Assembly (NCBI GenBank): GCA_016872875.1
Contig: VGYW01000219.1
Location: forward strand, 1 to 13,928
Reading direction: 5' to 3'
Length of the DNA: 13,928 nucleotides
DNA from: Planctomycetota bacterium
GTDB lineage: Bacteria; Planctomycetota; PUPC01; DSUN01
Below, one piece after another: positions 6,095 to 12,789 of this stretch. A program made the position numbers and the translations under genes. Each line of letters starts with the position of its first letter. Position 1 is the first letter of the stretch. The notes under the pieces were generated by a model, which saw only the letters and a program-made list of their open reading frames with translations, did no database searches and had not been told where the DNA came from.

Positions 6095-7042
6095 ATGAGG
6101 TCGGTCTGGCTGGCCATGGCCCTGGCCGCGGCCGGCGGCGCGCGGGCGGCCGAGGAACCCGCCGAGCGCGAGCGCGGCATCGTGGCCAACGCGATCGTGG
6201 CCGTGGTGAACAACGAGGCGATCACGAAGCTCGAGGTTGACGGCCTGGTGGTGAAGCTGTACCGCGAGACGCCCAGCCTGACGCCCGACGAGTACCGCGC
6301 GACGTGGGAGCGGGCGCGCGAGGCCCTCATCGAGGAGAGGCTCCTCGTCCAGGAGGCGCGCCGCCGCAAGCTCGCCGTCCCGCCCGAGGAGGTCAACGCC
6401 GAGGTCGAGCGGATCGAGAAGGCGGGGATCAAGGCGGAGAACCTCCGCGACATGATCCGCGACAACCTCCTGGTTGCGCGCCTCCTCGGAAGCCTCCAAT
6501 CCCCACGCGCCGTCAGCCCCGAGGAGGTGGCCGACTACTACGAGAAGCACCGCGAGGAGTTCCTCCTGCGCGAGCAGCGGCAGGTGCTGCTGATCGAGGT
6601 CCGCGCCCCCGACCCCGGCGGCAAGCCCGCCGCGCGCAAGGCCGCCGACGAAATCCTCGAAGCCCTCAAGAAGGGCGAGGACTTCGCACTCCTGGCCAAA
6701 CGCCACTCGAAAGGCCCCGCGGCCGACAAGGGGGGCGACCAGAGCTGGTTCAACAAGGGCGCCCTCACCCCCAAGCTCGACGAGGCCGTCTTCCGCCTCA
6801 AGGTCGGCGAGCTCGCCGAGCCAATCGAGTCCGACGACGGCTTCCTCATCGTCAAGGTCGCCGCCGTGCGGCCCGCGAGCCAGCAGACCCTCGCCGAGGC
6901 CCGGCCCGCCATCGAGCGGCGCCTCCAGGCCGAGCTGCGCCAGGAGCGCGGCCGCCAGCTCCTCAAGCGCCTCCGCGACGAGGCCTCGATCCTCCGCCTC
7001 GACTTCTTCCCAAAGGATGCCCCAACGCCGCCATCGAAGTAG
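6095..7042 (+). CDS. Exported parvulin-type peptidyl-prolyl isomerase (SurA/PpiC-like)
   Basis: A 315-residue protein likely to act as a periplasmic folding helper for envelope or outer-membrane proteins. A short signal peptide (RSVWLAMALAAAGGARA, cleavage probably after ARA) leads into the SurA N-terminal pattern: VNAIVAVVNNEAITKLEVD-like sequence, a long helical region (ALIEERLLVQEARRRKLAV) and VSPEEVADYYEKHREEF. The PpiC core occupies about residues 160-262: QRQVLLIEVRA, GEDFALLAKRHSKGP, GGDQSWFNKGALTP, FRLKVGELAEPIESDDGFLIVKV. Only one parvulin domain is present, as against two in E. coli SurA. AAGGAC at 6082-6087 sits 7 nt before ATG 6095; the frame is open further upstream but overlaps the previous gene without a start signal. 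Confidence 0.9.
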   Translation: MRSVWLAMALAAAGGARAAEEPAERERGIVANAIVAVVNNEAITKLEVDGLVVKLYRETPSLTPDEYRATWERAREALIEERLLVQEARRRKLAVPPEEVNAEVERIEKAGIKAENLRDMIRDNLLVARLLGSLQSPRAVSPEEVADYYEKHREEFLLREQRQVLLIEVRAPDPGGKPAARKAADEILEALKKGEDFALLAKRHSKGPAADKGGDQSWFNKGALTPKLDEAVFRLKVGELAEPIESDDGFLIVKVAAVRPASQQTLAEARPAIERRLQAELRQERGRQLLKRLRDEASILRLDFFPKDAPTPPSK

Positions 7043-7074
7043 CCGCTCGCAGGGCAGCTCGCGTGTACGCCGGC

Positions 7075-7173
7075 GGGGGATGAATGGATGAGTGGATGGG
7101 TGGATGGGTGGATGGATGTCAGAGGGATCGACTCTTTCATTCATCCATTCATCCAAACATCCATTCATCCCCC
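7075..7173. repeat. TGGA/TCCA minisatellite arranged as a large inverted repeat
   Basis: GGGGGATGAATGGATG (7075-7090) is mirrored exactly by CATCCATTCATCCCCC (7158-7173), 16 bp. The left arm continues as TGGATGGG-type 4-bp repeats, the right as ATCC-type repeats, so further pairing is possible around a non-repetitive centre (GTCAGAGGGATCGACTC). It lies between the PPIase stop (7042) and the ribosome binding site of the next gene (7186-7190), where it could act as a transcript hairpin. Confidence 0.85.
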
Positions 7174-7198
7174 TTCGTCGCGGCCGGAGGCCCTGTCA

Positions 7199-7702
7199 GT
7201 GACGAGTCGGCTTCGCTCCTGCCTCGTGGTTCTGCTGGGGGGTGTCGCAGCCCTCTTCGTGCGCGACGAGCGCCAGGCCAACGGCGCAGGCACGCGCGCC
7301 GTCCGGGAACTGCTCGACAGCAGGAGTGGAAAGGAGCCGGCCAGCCCCCACGCGGTTCGTCGTGCCCTGGCGTCGGCCGGCAGCGAGGGGATTGCCCTCG
7401 CCCTCGGGCTCTTGAGCGACCCCGAGCCCGCGGCGCGTGCCGCGGCCGCCGCGTTCCTCGGCGACCGCCGCTGCCGCCTCGCCGTCCCCGCCACCATCAG
7501 GATGCTCCGCGACCCCGACCGTGGCGTCCGCCGGGCCGCGGCCCGCGCCCTGGGCGCCATAGGCGACCCCCAGGCCATTCCCTTCCTCGAACGCGCCGTC
7601 GCCGAGCGCGAGCCCGCCACCGCCGAGGCCGCCCTCCTCGCCATCCGCGACATCCGCTCCGCCGACGCCGCGCCGCCCGAACGCCGGCCCCCCTTCCGAT
7701 AG
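7199..7702 (+). CDS. Small exported or membrane-anchored HEAT-repeat protein
   Basis: A 167-residue protein with a GTG start at 7199, chosen because GGAGG (7186-7190) lies 8 nt upstream; the frame is open further up but only through the TGGA repeat. Residues 6-20 (SCLVVLLGGVAALFV) are a signal anchor or uncleaved signal. From about residue 70, HEAT-like helical pairs follow: GIALALGLLSDPEPAARAAAAAFLGD, ATIRMLRDPDRGVRRAAARALGAIGD, and AIPFLERAVAEREPATAEAALLAI, about three repeats of roughly 30 residues. HEAT repeats are protein-interaction scaffolds, so a partner-binding role is likely; no catalytic domain is seen. The gene is 156 nt after the PPIase and may share its transcript if the intervening hairpin is passed. 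Confidence 0.7.
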   Translation: MTSRLRSCLVVLLGGVAALFVRDERQANGAGTRAVRELLDSRSGKEPASPHAVRRALASAGSEGIALALGLLSDPEPAARAAAAAFLGDRRCRLAVPATIRMLRDPDRGVRRAAARALGAIGDPQAIPFLERAVAEREPATAEAALLAIRDIRSADAAPPERRPPFR

Positions 7703-7738
7703 CGCAACCCCTCCTGACGCCCATCATCAGGAAATAGT

Positions 7739-7766
7739 ATGGCCCGGAGCCGAAGCCCCGGGCCAT
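7739..7766 (-). terminator. UUCG-loop terminator of the minus-strand small-lipoprotein genes
   Basis: On the minus strand ATGGCCCGGGGC-TTCG-GCTCCGGGCCAT forms a 12-bp stem (one G-U pair) capped by the very stable UUCG tetraloop, followed by ACTATTTCC. It lies 34 nt past the stop codon of the gene at 7801-8112. On the plus strand the stem carries a mismatch, so the minus reading is preferred. Confidence 0.7.
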
Positions 7767-7800
7767 GTCTGCTCGTGGTGCCCTTCCGCCAGATGGCGGC

Positions 7801-8112
7801 CTACTTCTTGAACCGCGGGAAGACGGGCAGGGAACGCGAGGTGACTGGCAAAGGCGCGGGCCTCCACACGGGCCCCACGGACCAGGGCATGGGCGGCAGT
7901 ATGGGCGGCTTCCACGCCGGCGGGGTCGGGCTTGGCAGCGGGAGCGGCGGCGCCACGGGGGCCGGCCTCGGCTTCCGACCGTGGCGTTTGGGGGGCTTGA
8001 AGGGGTTGACGCGGGTGTAGTGGCGCGCGTCGGCGCTCGTGTTGAAGCACGCAACCATCCCCAGCGCCATGCCTGCCGCAACCAGGAGCTTGATGCAGCG
8101 AAACGGTCTCAT
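7801..8112 (-). CDS. Small proline-rich lipoprotein, unknown function
   Basis: A 103-residue protein. The signal (KLLVAAGMALGMVAC) ends in a lipobox-like MVAC with Cys22; the mature chain is dominated by prolines and basic residues (PPKRHGRKPRPAPVAPPLP and so on), with no cysteines, so it is probably an extended wall- or membrane-tethered peptide. AAGGAG lies about 8 nt upstream of ATG 8112. It is last in a minus-strand set and only 3 nt behind the 22-residue frame at 8116-8184, so translation is likely coupled. It stops just before a strong terminator. I recognise no family. Confidence 0.65.
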   Translation of the reverse strand: MRPFRCIKLLVAAGMALGMVACFNTSADARHYTRVNPFKPPKRHGRKPRPAPVAPPLPLPSPTPPAWKPPILPPMPWSVGPVWRPAPLPVTSRSLPVFPRFKK

Positions 8113-8115
8113 CCT

Positions 8116-8184
8116 TCATCTCCTTGCCTGAACACAAAGGACTGCAAGGGCGAGGGTCGCGGCGAGGACAAGCTTCTTCAGCAT
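8116..8184 (-). CDS. 22-residue signal-peptide-like mini-gene
   Basis: The frame MLKKLVLAATLALAVLCVQA-RR, 22 residues, has a strong ribosome binding site (CAGGAGACATTTCAG before ATG, about 9 nt spacing) and looks like a bare signal peptide: two lysines then a hydrophobic core of Ala, Leu and Val. The residue before Cys is Leu, so it is not a standard lipobox. The stop codon sits 3 nt before the next start and inside that gene's ribosome binding site. It could be a toxin-like membrane peptide, a leader that meters translation of the next gene, or a decayed lipoprotein; the coupling favours a leader role. Protein product is not proven. Confidence 0.5.
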   Translation of the reverse strand: MLKKLVLAATLALAVLCVQARR

Positions 8185-8240
8185 CTGAAATGTCTCCTGA
8201 TGGGTATGCGGCAGGGCCCCACGGCCCCAAACCTCCGCTC

Positions 8241-8531
8241 TCAGTGTTTCCGCCCGGAATGGCCGTGGTGGCTGCGGCCGTGATGGGAGGAGCCCCCGCG
8301 GCCGGAGTAGGGGCTGATCACCTTGAACTTGTATTGACGCTGGTAGGGTTGCACAGGGTAGTACCTGTACCGATACGTCGGGGGCTGGTAGGTGTACGTG
8401 CTGTAGCCGCTGGTCCCCGTGCTGGTCACGCCGCTGTAGGTCCTCGCCGGCGTGTCGCACCCCGGGCACGGCAGAAGGGCGGCCACCGCGGTCCCTGCGA
8501 GGAGCAATCTCGCGATCAGTGAACGGCTCAT
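8241..8531 (-). CDS. Small Tyr/His-rich lipoprotein, unknown function
   Basis: A 96-residue protein starting at ATG 8531 (AGGAGG about 7 nt upstream; an in-frame ATG at 8552 is less well placed). The signal LIARLLLAGTAVAALLP leads to CPGC, a lipobox-like end. The mature part is tyrosine-rich (STYTYQPPTYRYRYYPVQPY) and ends in His- and Gly-rich sequence (GGSSHHGRSHHGHSGRKH), which could bind metal ions. First gene of the minus-strand set; the next frame begins 56 nt downstream. No family is recognised. Confidence 0.65.
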   Translation of the reverse strand: MSRSLIARLLLAGTAVAALLPCPGCDTPARTYSGVTSTGTSGYSTYTYQPPTYRYRYYPVQPYQRQYKFKVISPYSGRGGSSHHGRSHHGHSGRKH

Positions 8532-8706
8532 GGCTCTGCCTCCTGTCTCCATCGGAGTCTGCCTCCCGAAGCCCGATTAACCGCACGCGCTGTCACCCAT
8601 CCTGCTCCTCCTTTGCGTCGTGGGCCTCCGCTTCGCCCCTCTATACTCCGAAACCCGCCTGGCCCTGCGCTGCCCGCGGAAAGAATCCGCCTCCCCACTG
8701 AGCCGG

Positions 8707-8811
8707 TTCGTAGTGCGGCCTTCAGGCCGTGGCTTTCTCCCCGCGCTTGCGGGGGAGGACGCGGGGCACTGAGGCCCCGCCCACAGGACGGGCTGAAGCC
8801 CGCACTACGAA
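8707..8811. repeat. 105-bp palindromic element with 12-bp terminal inverted repeats
   Basis: Ends TTCGTAGTGCGG (8707-8718) and CCGCACTACGAA (8800-8811) are perfect inverted repeats. Inside each end is a small hairpin, CGGCCTTCAGGCCG left and CGGGCTGAAGCCCG right, differing by paired changes. In the middle are CCCCGC-GCTT-GCGGGG (8739-8754) and GCGGGGC-ACTGAG-GCCCCGC (8761-8780). No gene lies in 8553-8882; besides this element that gap holds the sigma-factor promoter and a region with no visible signal. The element resembles REP- or MITE-like dispersed palindromes; no transposase is linked. Confidence 0.75.
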
Positions 8812-8827
8812 CCTGGCCGGATAGCGC

Positions 8828-8855
8828 TTGACGCCGCTGCCGCGAAGCGTAAACT
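8828..8855 (+). promoter_or_regulatory. Promoter of the ECF sigma factor gene
   Basis: TTGACG at 8828-8833, a 16-bp spacer and TAAACT at 8850-8855, 27 bp before the GTG start. The leader is short, with AGGGGAAG at 8872-8879 as ribosome binding site. Confidence 0.5.
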
Positions 8856-8882
8856 ATGGGCGGCGCCTGTTAGGGGAAGCCA

Positions 8883-9635
8883 GTGCGCGGGAAACGCGGC
8901 AATACTTCGATGGGCGGCGAGGCCAGCAGGGCCGCCAGCACGCACTGGAGCCTGATCGAGGAAGCACGCGCCAATGACCCCCCGCGCTCGCTCGTCGCAA
9001 TCGGGGAGCTCGCCAGGCTCTACTGGAAGCCGGTCTATTGCTATCTCCGACGCACGGGCCGCGACAACGAGAAGGCCAAAGACCTCACCCAGGGCTTCTT
9101 CGAGAAGCTGCTCACTGACCGCGCCATCGTGGAGCAGGCGGACCCCGCAGTCGGGCGGTTCAGGACCTTTCTCCTCACCGCCGTGACCAACTACGCGCGG
9201 AGCGCGGAGCGCGCGGCGAAGCGCAGCCCCCGGCAGCCCATCCTGAGCCTGGACGGCCTCCACTGCCCGGAGGTCCTCGGGCGGGTATCCTCCGCGAGCC
9301 CCGAGAAGGCTTTCACCTACGCCTGGGCCTCCGAAATGCTCAACCGCGCCCTCACCCAGACCGAAATGGAGTGCCGGCGGACCGGCAAGGCGACCCACTG
9401 GGAGGTCTTCCGCGAACGGGTCGTGCTCCCCATCCTGGACGGTGCCGAAGCCCCGCCCCTCGCGGACGTCTGCGCCAGGCTCGGAATCGAGGACCAGGCC
9501 AAGGCCTCTAACATGATCGTCACCGTCAAGCGTCGCTTCCAGGCGGCCCTGAGGGGCCTCGTCCTCGAAGTCGTAGGCTCCGAAGCGGAGGTGGAGGACG
9601 AGATTCGCGAGATGATGGCCGCGGTGGCCGGGTGA
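8883..9635 (+). CDS. ECF-type RNA polymerase sigma factor paired with a Ser/Thr kinase
   Basis: A 250-residue sigma70-family protein. Region 2 spans about residues 35-115: ELARLYWKPVYCYLRRTGRD, KAKDLTQGFFEKLLTDRAI (core binding and -10 recognition), GRFRTFLLTAVTNYARSAERAAKR. Region 4 is about 190-235: PPLADVCARLGIEDQAKASNMI with TVKRRFQAALRGLVLEVV, the helix-turn-helix for -35 recognition. This layout (long linker, 'GRFRTFLL', no anti-sigma gene, kinase directly downstream) is the type widespread in Planctomycetota, where kinase action is thought to replace the anti-sigma factor. GTG 8883 is favoured by AGGGGAAG just upstream; ATG 8910 has no site. The kinase begins 14 nt after the stop, so the two were one operon. 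Confidence 0.88.
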   Translation: MRGKRGNTSMGGEASRAASTHWSLIEEARANDPPRSLVAIGELARLYWKPVYCYLRRTGRDNEKAKDLTQGFFEKLLTDRAIVEQADPAVGRFRTFLLTAVTNYARSAERAAKRSPRQPILSLDGLHCPEVLGRVSSASPEKAFTYAWASEMLNRALTQTEMECRRTGKATHWEVFRERVVLPILDGAEAPPLADVCARLGIEDQAKASNMIVTVKRRFQAALRGLVLEVVGSEAEVEDEIREMMAAVAG

Positions 9636-10249
9636 AGGGGACTTGAGGCATGGAGCAAGATCCTACGTTTGGGCTTGACCCAGAGCGGCTGGCCCGGCTG
9701 TTGGCCATCGGGGCAGGGGCCACGGGCGGCGACGACGCGGAAGGCACCCAGCCGACTCAGGAGCTCGCCTGCCCGAAGTGCGGGACGAAGGTGCCGCTCC
9801 CCGCGCTCCGCGGCGCGGAGACCGTCGCAGCCCCGGCCACCCTTGCCGGTTCCGACGACGACCCCAAGCTGACGCTGAGCCTGCCAGGTGCGGGCGACCC
9901 CACGCGAAGCCGTGATGGGGCAGAGACCGAGCTGTCGGTGGAGGACGCCCTTCGCTCCGCGGGGCCGGGCGCGGGCCGCTACGTCGAGCAGGCCGCCATC
10001 GGCAAGGGCGGCATGGGCGAGGTCGTCCTCTGCGTTGACCGCGACATTCGCCGCCCCGTGGCCATGAAGCGCATGCTCCCCGCCACCGCCGCCGACCCCG
10101 CCCGCCGAGCGCGCTTCGTCGAAGAAGCACAGGTCACCGGACAGCTCGAGCACCCCAACATCGTGCCCATCTACGAGCTCACGAGGCAGCCTGATGGGAC
10201 GGTTTATTACACGATGAAGCTGGTCAAGGGGCGCTCGCTGGCGGATATC

Positions 10250-10367
10250 ATCAGGGACATCAGGGACCAAAGGGACGAAAGGGCCACATCCCGTGCCGCG
10301 TCCCGCGTGCCGCGTGCCCAGGAAGAGGCGGATATTGGTTTGGGTTCTGGGGACGCGGGACGCAACC
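10250..10367 (+). repeat. Insertion 1 in the kinase: 9-bp minisatellite plus palindrome
   Basis: Four 9-bp units ATCAGGGAC, ATCAGGGAC, CAAAGGGAC, GAAAGGGCC (10250-10285) are followed by GC-rich repeats with TGCCGCGT twice (10294-10301, 10308-10315) and an 11-bp inverted repeat GCGTCCCGCGT (10298-10308) and ACGCGGGACGC (10353-10363). It lies where related kinases have a variable loop between the N-lobe and ...SLGDLLQVF, and shifts the frame by +1. Exact borders cannot be fixed from this sequence alone. Confidence 0.65.
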
Positions 10368-10540
10368 GCTTTCTCCCTCGGCGACCTGCTCCAAGTGTTT
10401 CTCAAAGTCTGCGACGGCGTCGCCTTCGCCCACTCGCGCGGCGTGGTCCACCGCGACCTCAAGCCCGCGAACATCATGGTCGGCGACTTCGGCGAAGTGC
10501 TGGTCATGGACTGGGGTTTGGCCAAGATCATTCGGGCTGG

Positions 10541-10676
10541 GGACGTGGGCGGGGCCTCCGCGCCCCGCGAGGCTGTTGTGGGCGGCGTGTCCCCACGCCG
10601 CGGGACGCGGGACGGGGACGTCCCGCCCACAATTCCCCCCGAGCCGAGCGGGGCAGTGACGCCCCGCCTACAACAA
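10541..10676 (+). repeat. Insertion 2 in the kinase: palindromic repeat cluster
   Basis: Contains GCGGGGC-CTCCGC-GCCCCGC (10549-10568), an inverted pair TTGTGGGCGG (10576-10585) and CCGCCCACAA (10623-10632), and GCGGGGC-AGTGAC-GCCCCGC (10648-10667). The third-frame reading opens after a TGA in the loop of the last hairpin (10657-10659). It separates the DWG segment from GTPAYMSPE, in the activation-segment linker, and shifts the frame by +1. The same 7-bp stem with a 6-nt loop occurs in the element at 8761-8780. Confidence 0.65.
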
Positions 10677-10758
10677 TCTGGTCACGCGTCAGGAACCCGC
10701 TCCACAGATTGCCACAGACCGCCAGGAAATCACCGCCCTCCAAACCCTCGCCGGCTCC

Positions 10759-12600
10759 ATGCTCGGCACGCCAGCCTACATGTCGCCCGAGCAGGCCAGG
10801 GGCGAACTCGACAACATTGACGCCCGCTCCGACATCTGGTCGCTGGGCGCAATCCTCTATGAGATTCTCACGCTTGAGCGCGCCTTCGCGGGGGAGACCA
10901 CCTATGCCATTCTCGCGGGGGTGCTCAAAGGCAACATCGTCCCGCCCGAGCAGCGTGCCCCGAACCGCAACGTGCCCCGCGAACTCTCCGCCATCGTCAT
11001 GAAATGCCTCAACCGCACCCGCAGCCGTCGCTACGCGAGCGCGCTCGACCTCAAGCGCGACGTGGCCTTGTTCCTTGAGGGCCGCAGCGTCTCGGCCGCG
11101 CCCGACTCTTTTTCCCAGGCATTCGTGAAGCTCATCAAGCGCAACAAAGCTGTCAGCGCGGCCATAGCCGTCGCCCTATCCGTCCTATCGGTCCTATCCG
11201 TCCTATTCATGCTCCGCCTCGCCCGCGAGCGCGACCGCGCCGTTGCGAGCGAGGGCCGAGCCATCACCAACGAGAAGGCAGCCGTCGCAGCCCGCGACGC
11301 GCAGCGCGCCACCGCCCTCTCTGCCTCGAAGCGCCAGGCCGAAAGCGCCGTCCGAGCCGCAAGCGAAGGTCGCCTTGACGAAGCCAAGGTCCGAGCCGAC
11401 GCCGCGGTCGAGGTCATGCCCGACGGCCCCTGGGGCCACTACGCCCTGGGCGTCCTCGCCCACGAGAAGAAGGACTTCGCCTCCGCCCGCAAGCACCTCG
11501 ACGAGGCCCTTCGCCTCGACCCTGCCCACGGCCCCTCCAAGCTCCTCCACACCACCGTCCTCGCCGCCTCCGGCGACCTAGCCAAGTGGGAGCAACTCGC
11601 CTCCGAGGCCGACAAGTGCACCCACTGGAGGGCCCTCGTGGCCGCGGGGGATGCCCTCTATGCCAGTGATCGATTCGCGCACGCCGCCAGATCCTACCAG
11701 CGTGCGGTTCACCTATGCGAGGCGGACCCGGCCATCCCAGCCCCCACCAAGGAGGCATTCAAGGACAAGCTCGTGAAGGCGAATGGTCGCCTCAGGATGG
11801 CGGGCTTCTACGAGTCAATTCGCAAACTCCCCTTGGATGAGCAGCAGGAACGCCTTGCTGCGAGAATCAATGAGGCCTACCAAGGTGGGGTGATCTACTA
11901 CAGCAACGGGGTGGTCATTGAGAAGGGCGGCAGATTCAGGATATCCCTTGGTTACGCAGGGAGCAAAGCGAGGTGGCTCGATCCCCTGCGCGGTTTGCCC
12001 ATCACTGAGCTGAGTATCGAGTCCACGGGGGTTGAGGATCTATGCCCCGTCAGAGGCATGCCGCTCACGCAGCTGAATTGTGGAGGGACCCGAGTCAAAG
12101 ACCTCAGCCCCTTGCGGGGCATGCGTCTTGAGCATCTGGATGTCGCCTCAACCGGCGTTACAGACCTCAGCCCCCTGGCAGGAATGCCGCTGGTCTTGCT
12201 GCGCTGTCATGCGAACCTGAGGCTGTGCGATCTCTCGCCGCTTAAGGGCATGCCGTTGAGGTCACTTACCGTGAGTAACACCAGTGTTCTTGACCTTGCG
12301 CCGTTGCAGGGCATGCCTTTAGAGGAAATGCACTGCATCGAGACAAGCCTGGAGGATCTCTCCCCACTGAGGGGCATGCCCCTAGCCGTCCTCAGCGTCT
12401 TCTCCACCCGCGTTAGTGATCTCACCCCTCTTGAGGGGATGAAACTCCGTCAGCTTGGCTTCACGCCCAAGAACATCAAGAAGGGGATTGAGGTTGTCCG
12501 CGCCATGAAGTCACTTGCCATTGTCACTGTTGATCGCGGCAAGAACTTAACGGCGAGCGATTTCTGGAGAAGGTATGACGCGGGGGAGTTCAGCAAGTAG
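10759..12600 (+). CDS. C-terminal kinase fragment: C-lobe end, transmembrane helix, TPR-like region, leucine-rich repeats
   Basis: An open frame of 613 residues from ATG 10759, which is an internal Met of the kinase ([13 protein letters not shown]), not a natural start; no ribosome binding site precedes it. Order: activation-segment end and C-lobe (1 to about 115), transmembrane helix [20 protein letters not shown], charged coiled region with [22 protein letters not shown]-like helices ([20 protein letters not shown]), then leucine-rich repeats in 21-residue units of the form MPL-x2-L-x5-T-x-V-x-DLSPL-x-G at 12058, 12121, 12184, 12250, 12313, 12376 and 12439. It would be the sensor part, outside the membrane if the kinase is inside. 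If expressed alone it lacks ATP-binding and catalytic loops. Confidence 0.55.
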   Translation: MLGTPAYMSPEQARGELDNIDARSDIWSLGAILYEILTLERAFAGETTYAILAGVLKGNIVPPEQRAPNRNVPRELSAIVMKCLNRTRSRRYASALDLKRDVALFLEGRSVSAAPDSFSQAFVKLIKRNKAVSAAIAVALSVLSVLSVLFMLRLARERDRAVASEGRAITNEKAAVAARDAQRATALSASKRQAESAVRAASEGRLDEAKVRADAAVEVMPDGPWGHYALGVLAHEKKDFASARKHLDEALRLDPAHGPSKLLHTTVLAASGDLAKWEQLASEADKCTHWRALVAAGDALYASDRFAHAARSYQRAVHLCEADPAIPAPTKEAFKDKLVKANGRLRMAGFYESIRKLPLDEQQERLAARINEAYQGGVIYYSNGVVIEKGGRFRISLGYAGSKARWLDPLRGLPITELSIESTGVEDLCPVRGMPLTQLNCGGTRVKDLSPLRGMRLEHLDVASTGVTDLSPLAGMPLVLLRCHANLRLCDLSPLKGMPLRSLTVSNTSVLDLAPLQGMPLEEMHCIETSLEDLSPLRGMPLAVLSVFSTRVSDLTPLEGMKLRQLGFTPKNIKKGIEVVRAMKSLAIVTVDRGKNLTASDFWRRYDAGEFSK

Positions 12601-12603
12601 GGC

Positions 12604-12760
12604 GGGGGCGGCCAGTGGACGGTGGACAGTAGACAGTAGGCAGTCGGCAGGAGGCAGGAGGCAGTGGGCAGACGGCAGGGGACACACGGCAGGGGGAGAG
12701 AAGACAGGTGTTCGGTGACCGGTTTTCGGTTTTCGGGGTAAGAGGTTCGCGTGATTCGCG
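12604..12760 (+). repeat. GGCAG/GGACAG-type minisatellite, left copy
   Basis: Short degenerate units (AGTGGACGGTGGACAGTAG, CAGTAGGCAGTCGGCAGG, CAGGAGGCAGTGGGCAGACG) of 7-8 bp, then GAGAGAAGACAGGTGTTC and GGTTTTCGGTTTTCGGGG. Shares exact 17-mer CAGTCGGCAGGAGGCAG (12641-12657) and 21-bp stretch 12661-12681 with the right copy, in the same orientation. Confidence 0.75.
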
Positions 12761-12789
12761 GTCAAGTTGGACTCTGGTGGCCCCACGGC

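Larger units (their letters stand above)
9650..12600 (+). pseudogene. Membrane-anchored Ser/Thr protein kinase with leucine-rich repeats, split over three frames
   Basis: A single kinase gene read in three phases. Frame A (from ATG 9650): zinc-knuckle-like CPKCG, Gly-rich loop GKGGMGEV, Lys140 in AMKRML, and LEHPNIVPIYEL up to about 10285. Frame B (about 10368-10540): [20 protein letters not shown], catalytic [10 protein letters not shown] (HRD at 10449-10457) and MDWGLAKII (DWG at 10509-10517). Frame C (about 10680-12600): [14 protein letters not shown]-lobe, transmembrane helix, TPR-like region and 21-residue leucine-rich repeats. Each transition is a +1 shift and falls inside repeat-rich inserted DNA, at loops between kinase subdomains. 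All catalytic residues are intact, so the split is recent or results from assembly error in the repeats. As read, no full-length kinase is made. Confidence 0.75.

Noticed and set aside
4279..6465. A 728-codon minus-strand open frame opposite the caspase-like and PPIase genes
   Set aside because: Its translation is Arg/Ala/Gly/Leu low-complexity and spans two well-supported plus-strand genes; long antisense frames are expected in GC-rich DNA.
7084..7198. Longer start for the HEAT-repeat protein through the TGGA repeat
   Set aside because: The extension is only repeat-encoded (Gly-Trp-Met-Asp and His-Pro-Phe-Ile types), while GTG 7199 has a good ribosome binding site and directly precedes a hydrophobic signal.
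8577..8600. Seven-codon minus-strand upstream ORF with a strong ribosome binding site (AAAGGAGGAGCAGG before ATG)
   Set aside because: The site is good and it precedes the small lipoprotein genes, but a 7-residue frame cannot be distinguished from chance here and the promoter is not clear.
10250..10676. Programmed ribosomal frameshifting in the kinase
   Set aside because: There is no slippery heptamer at the frame changes, and removal of more than 100 bp of repeat, not a single slip, is needed to restore a normal kinase.
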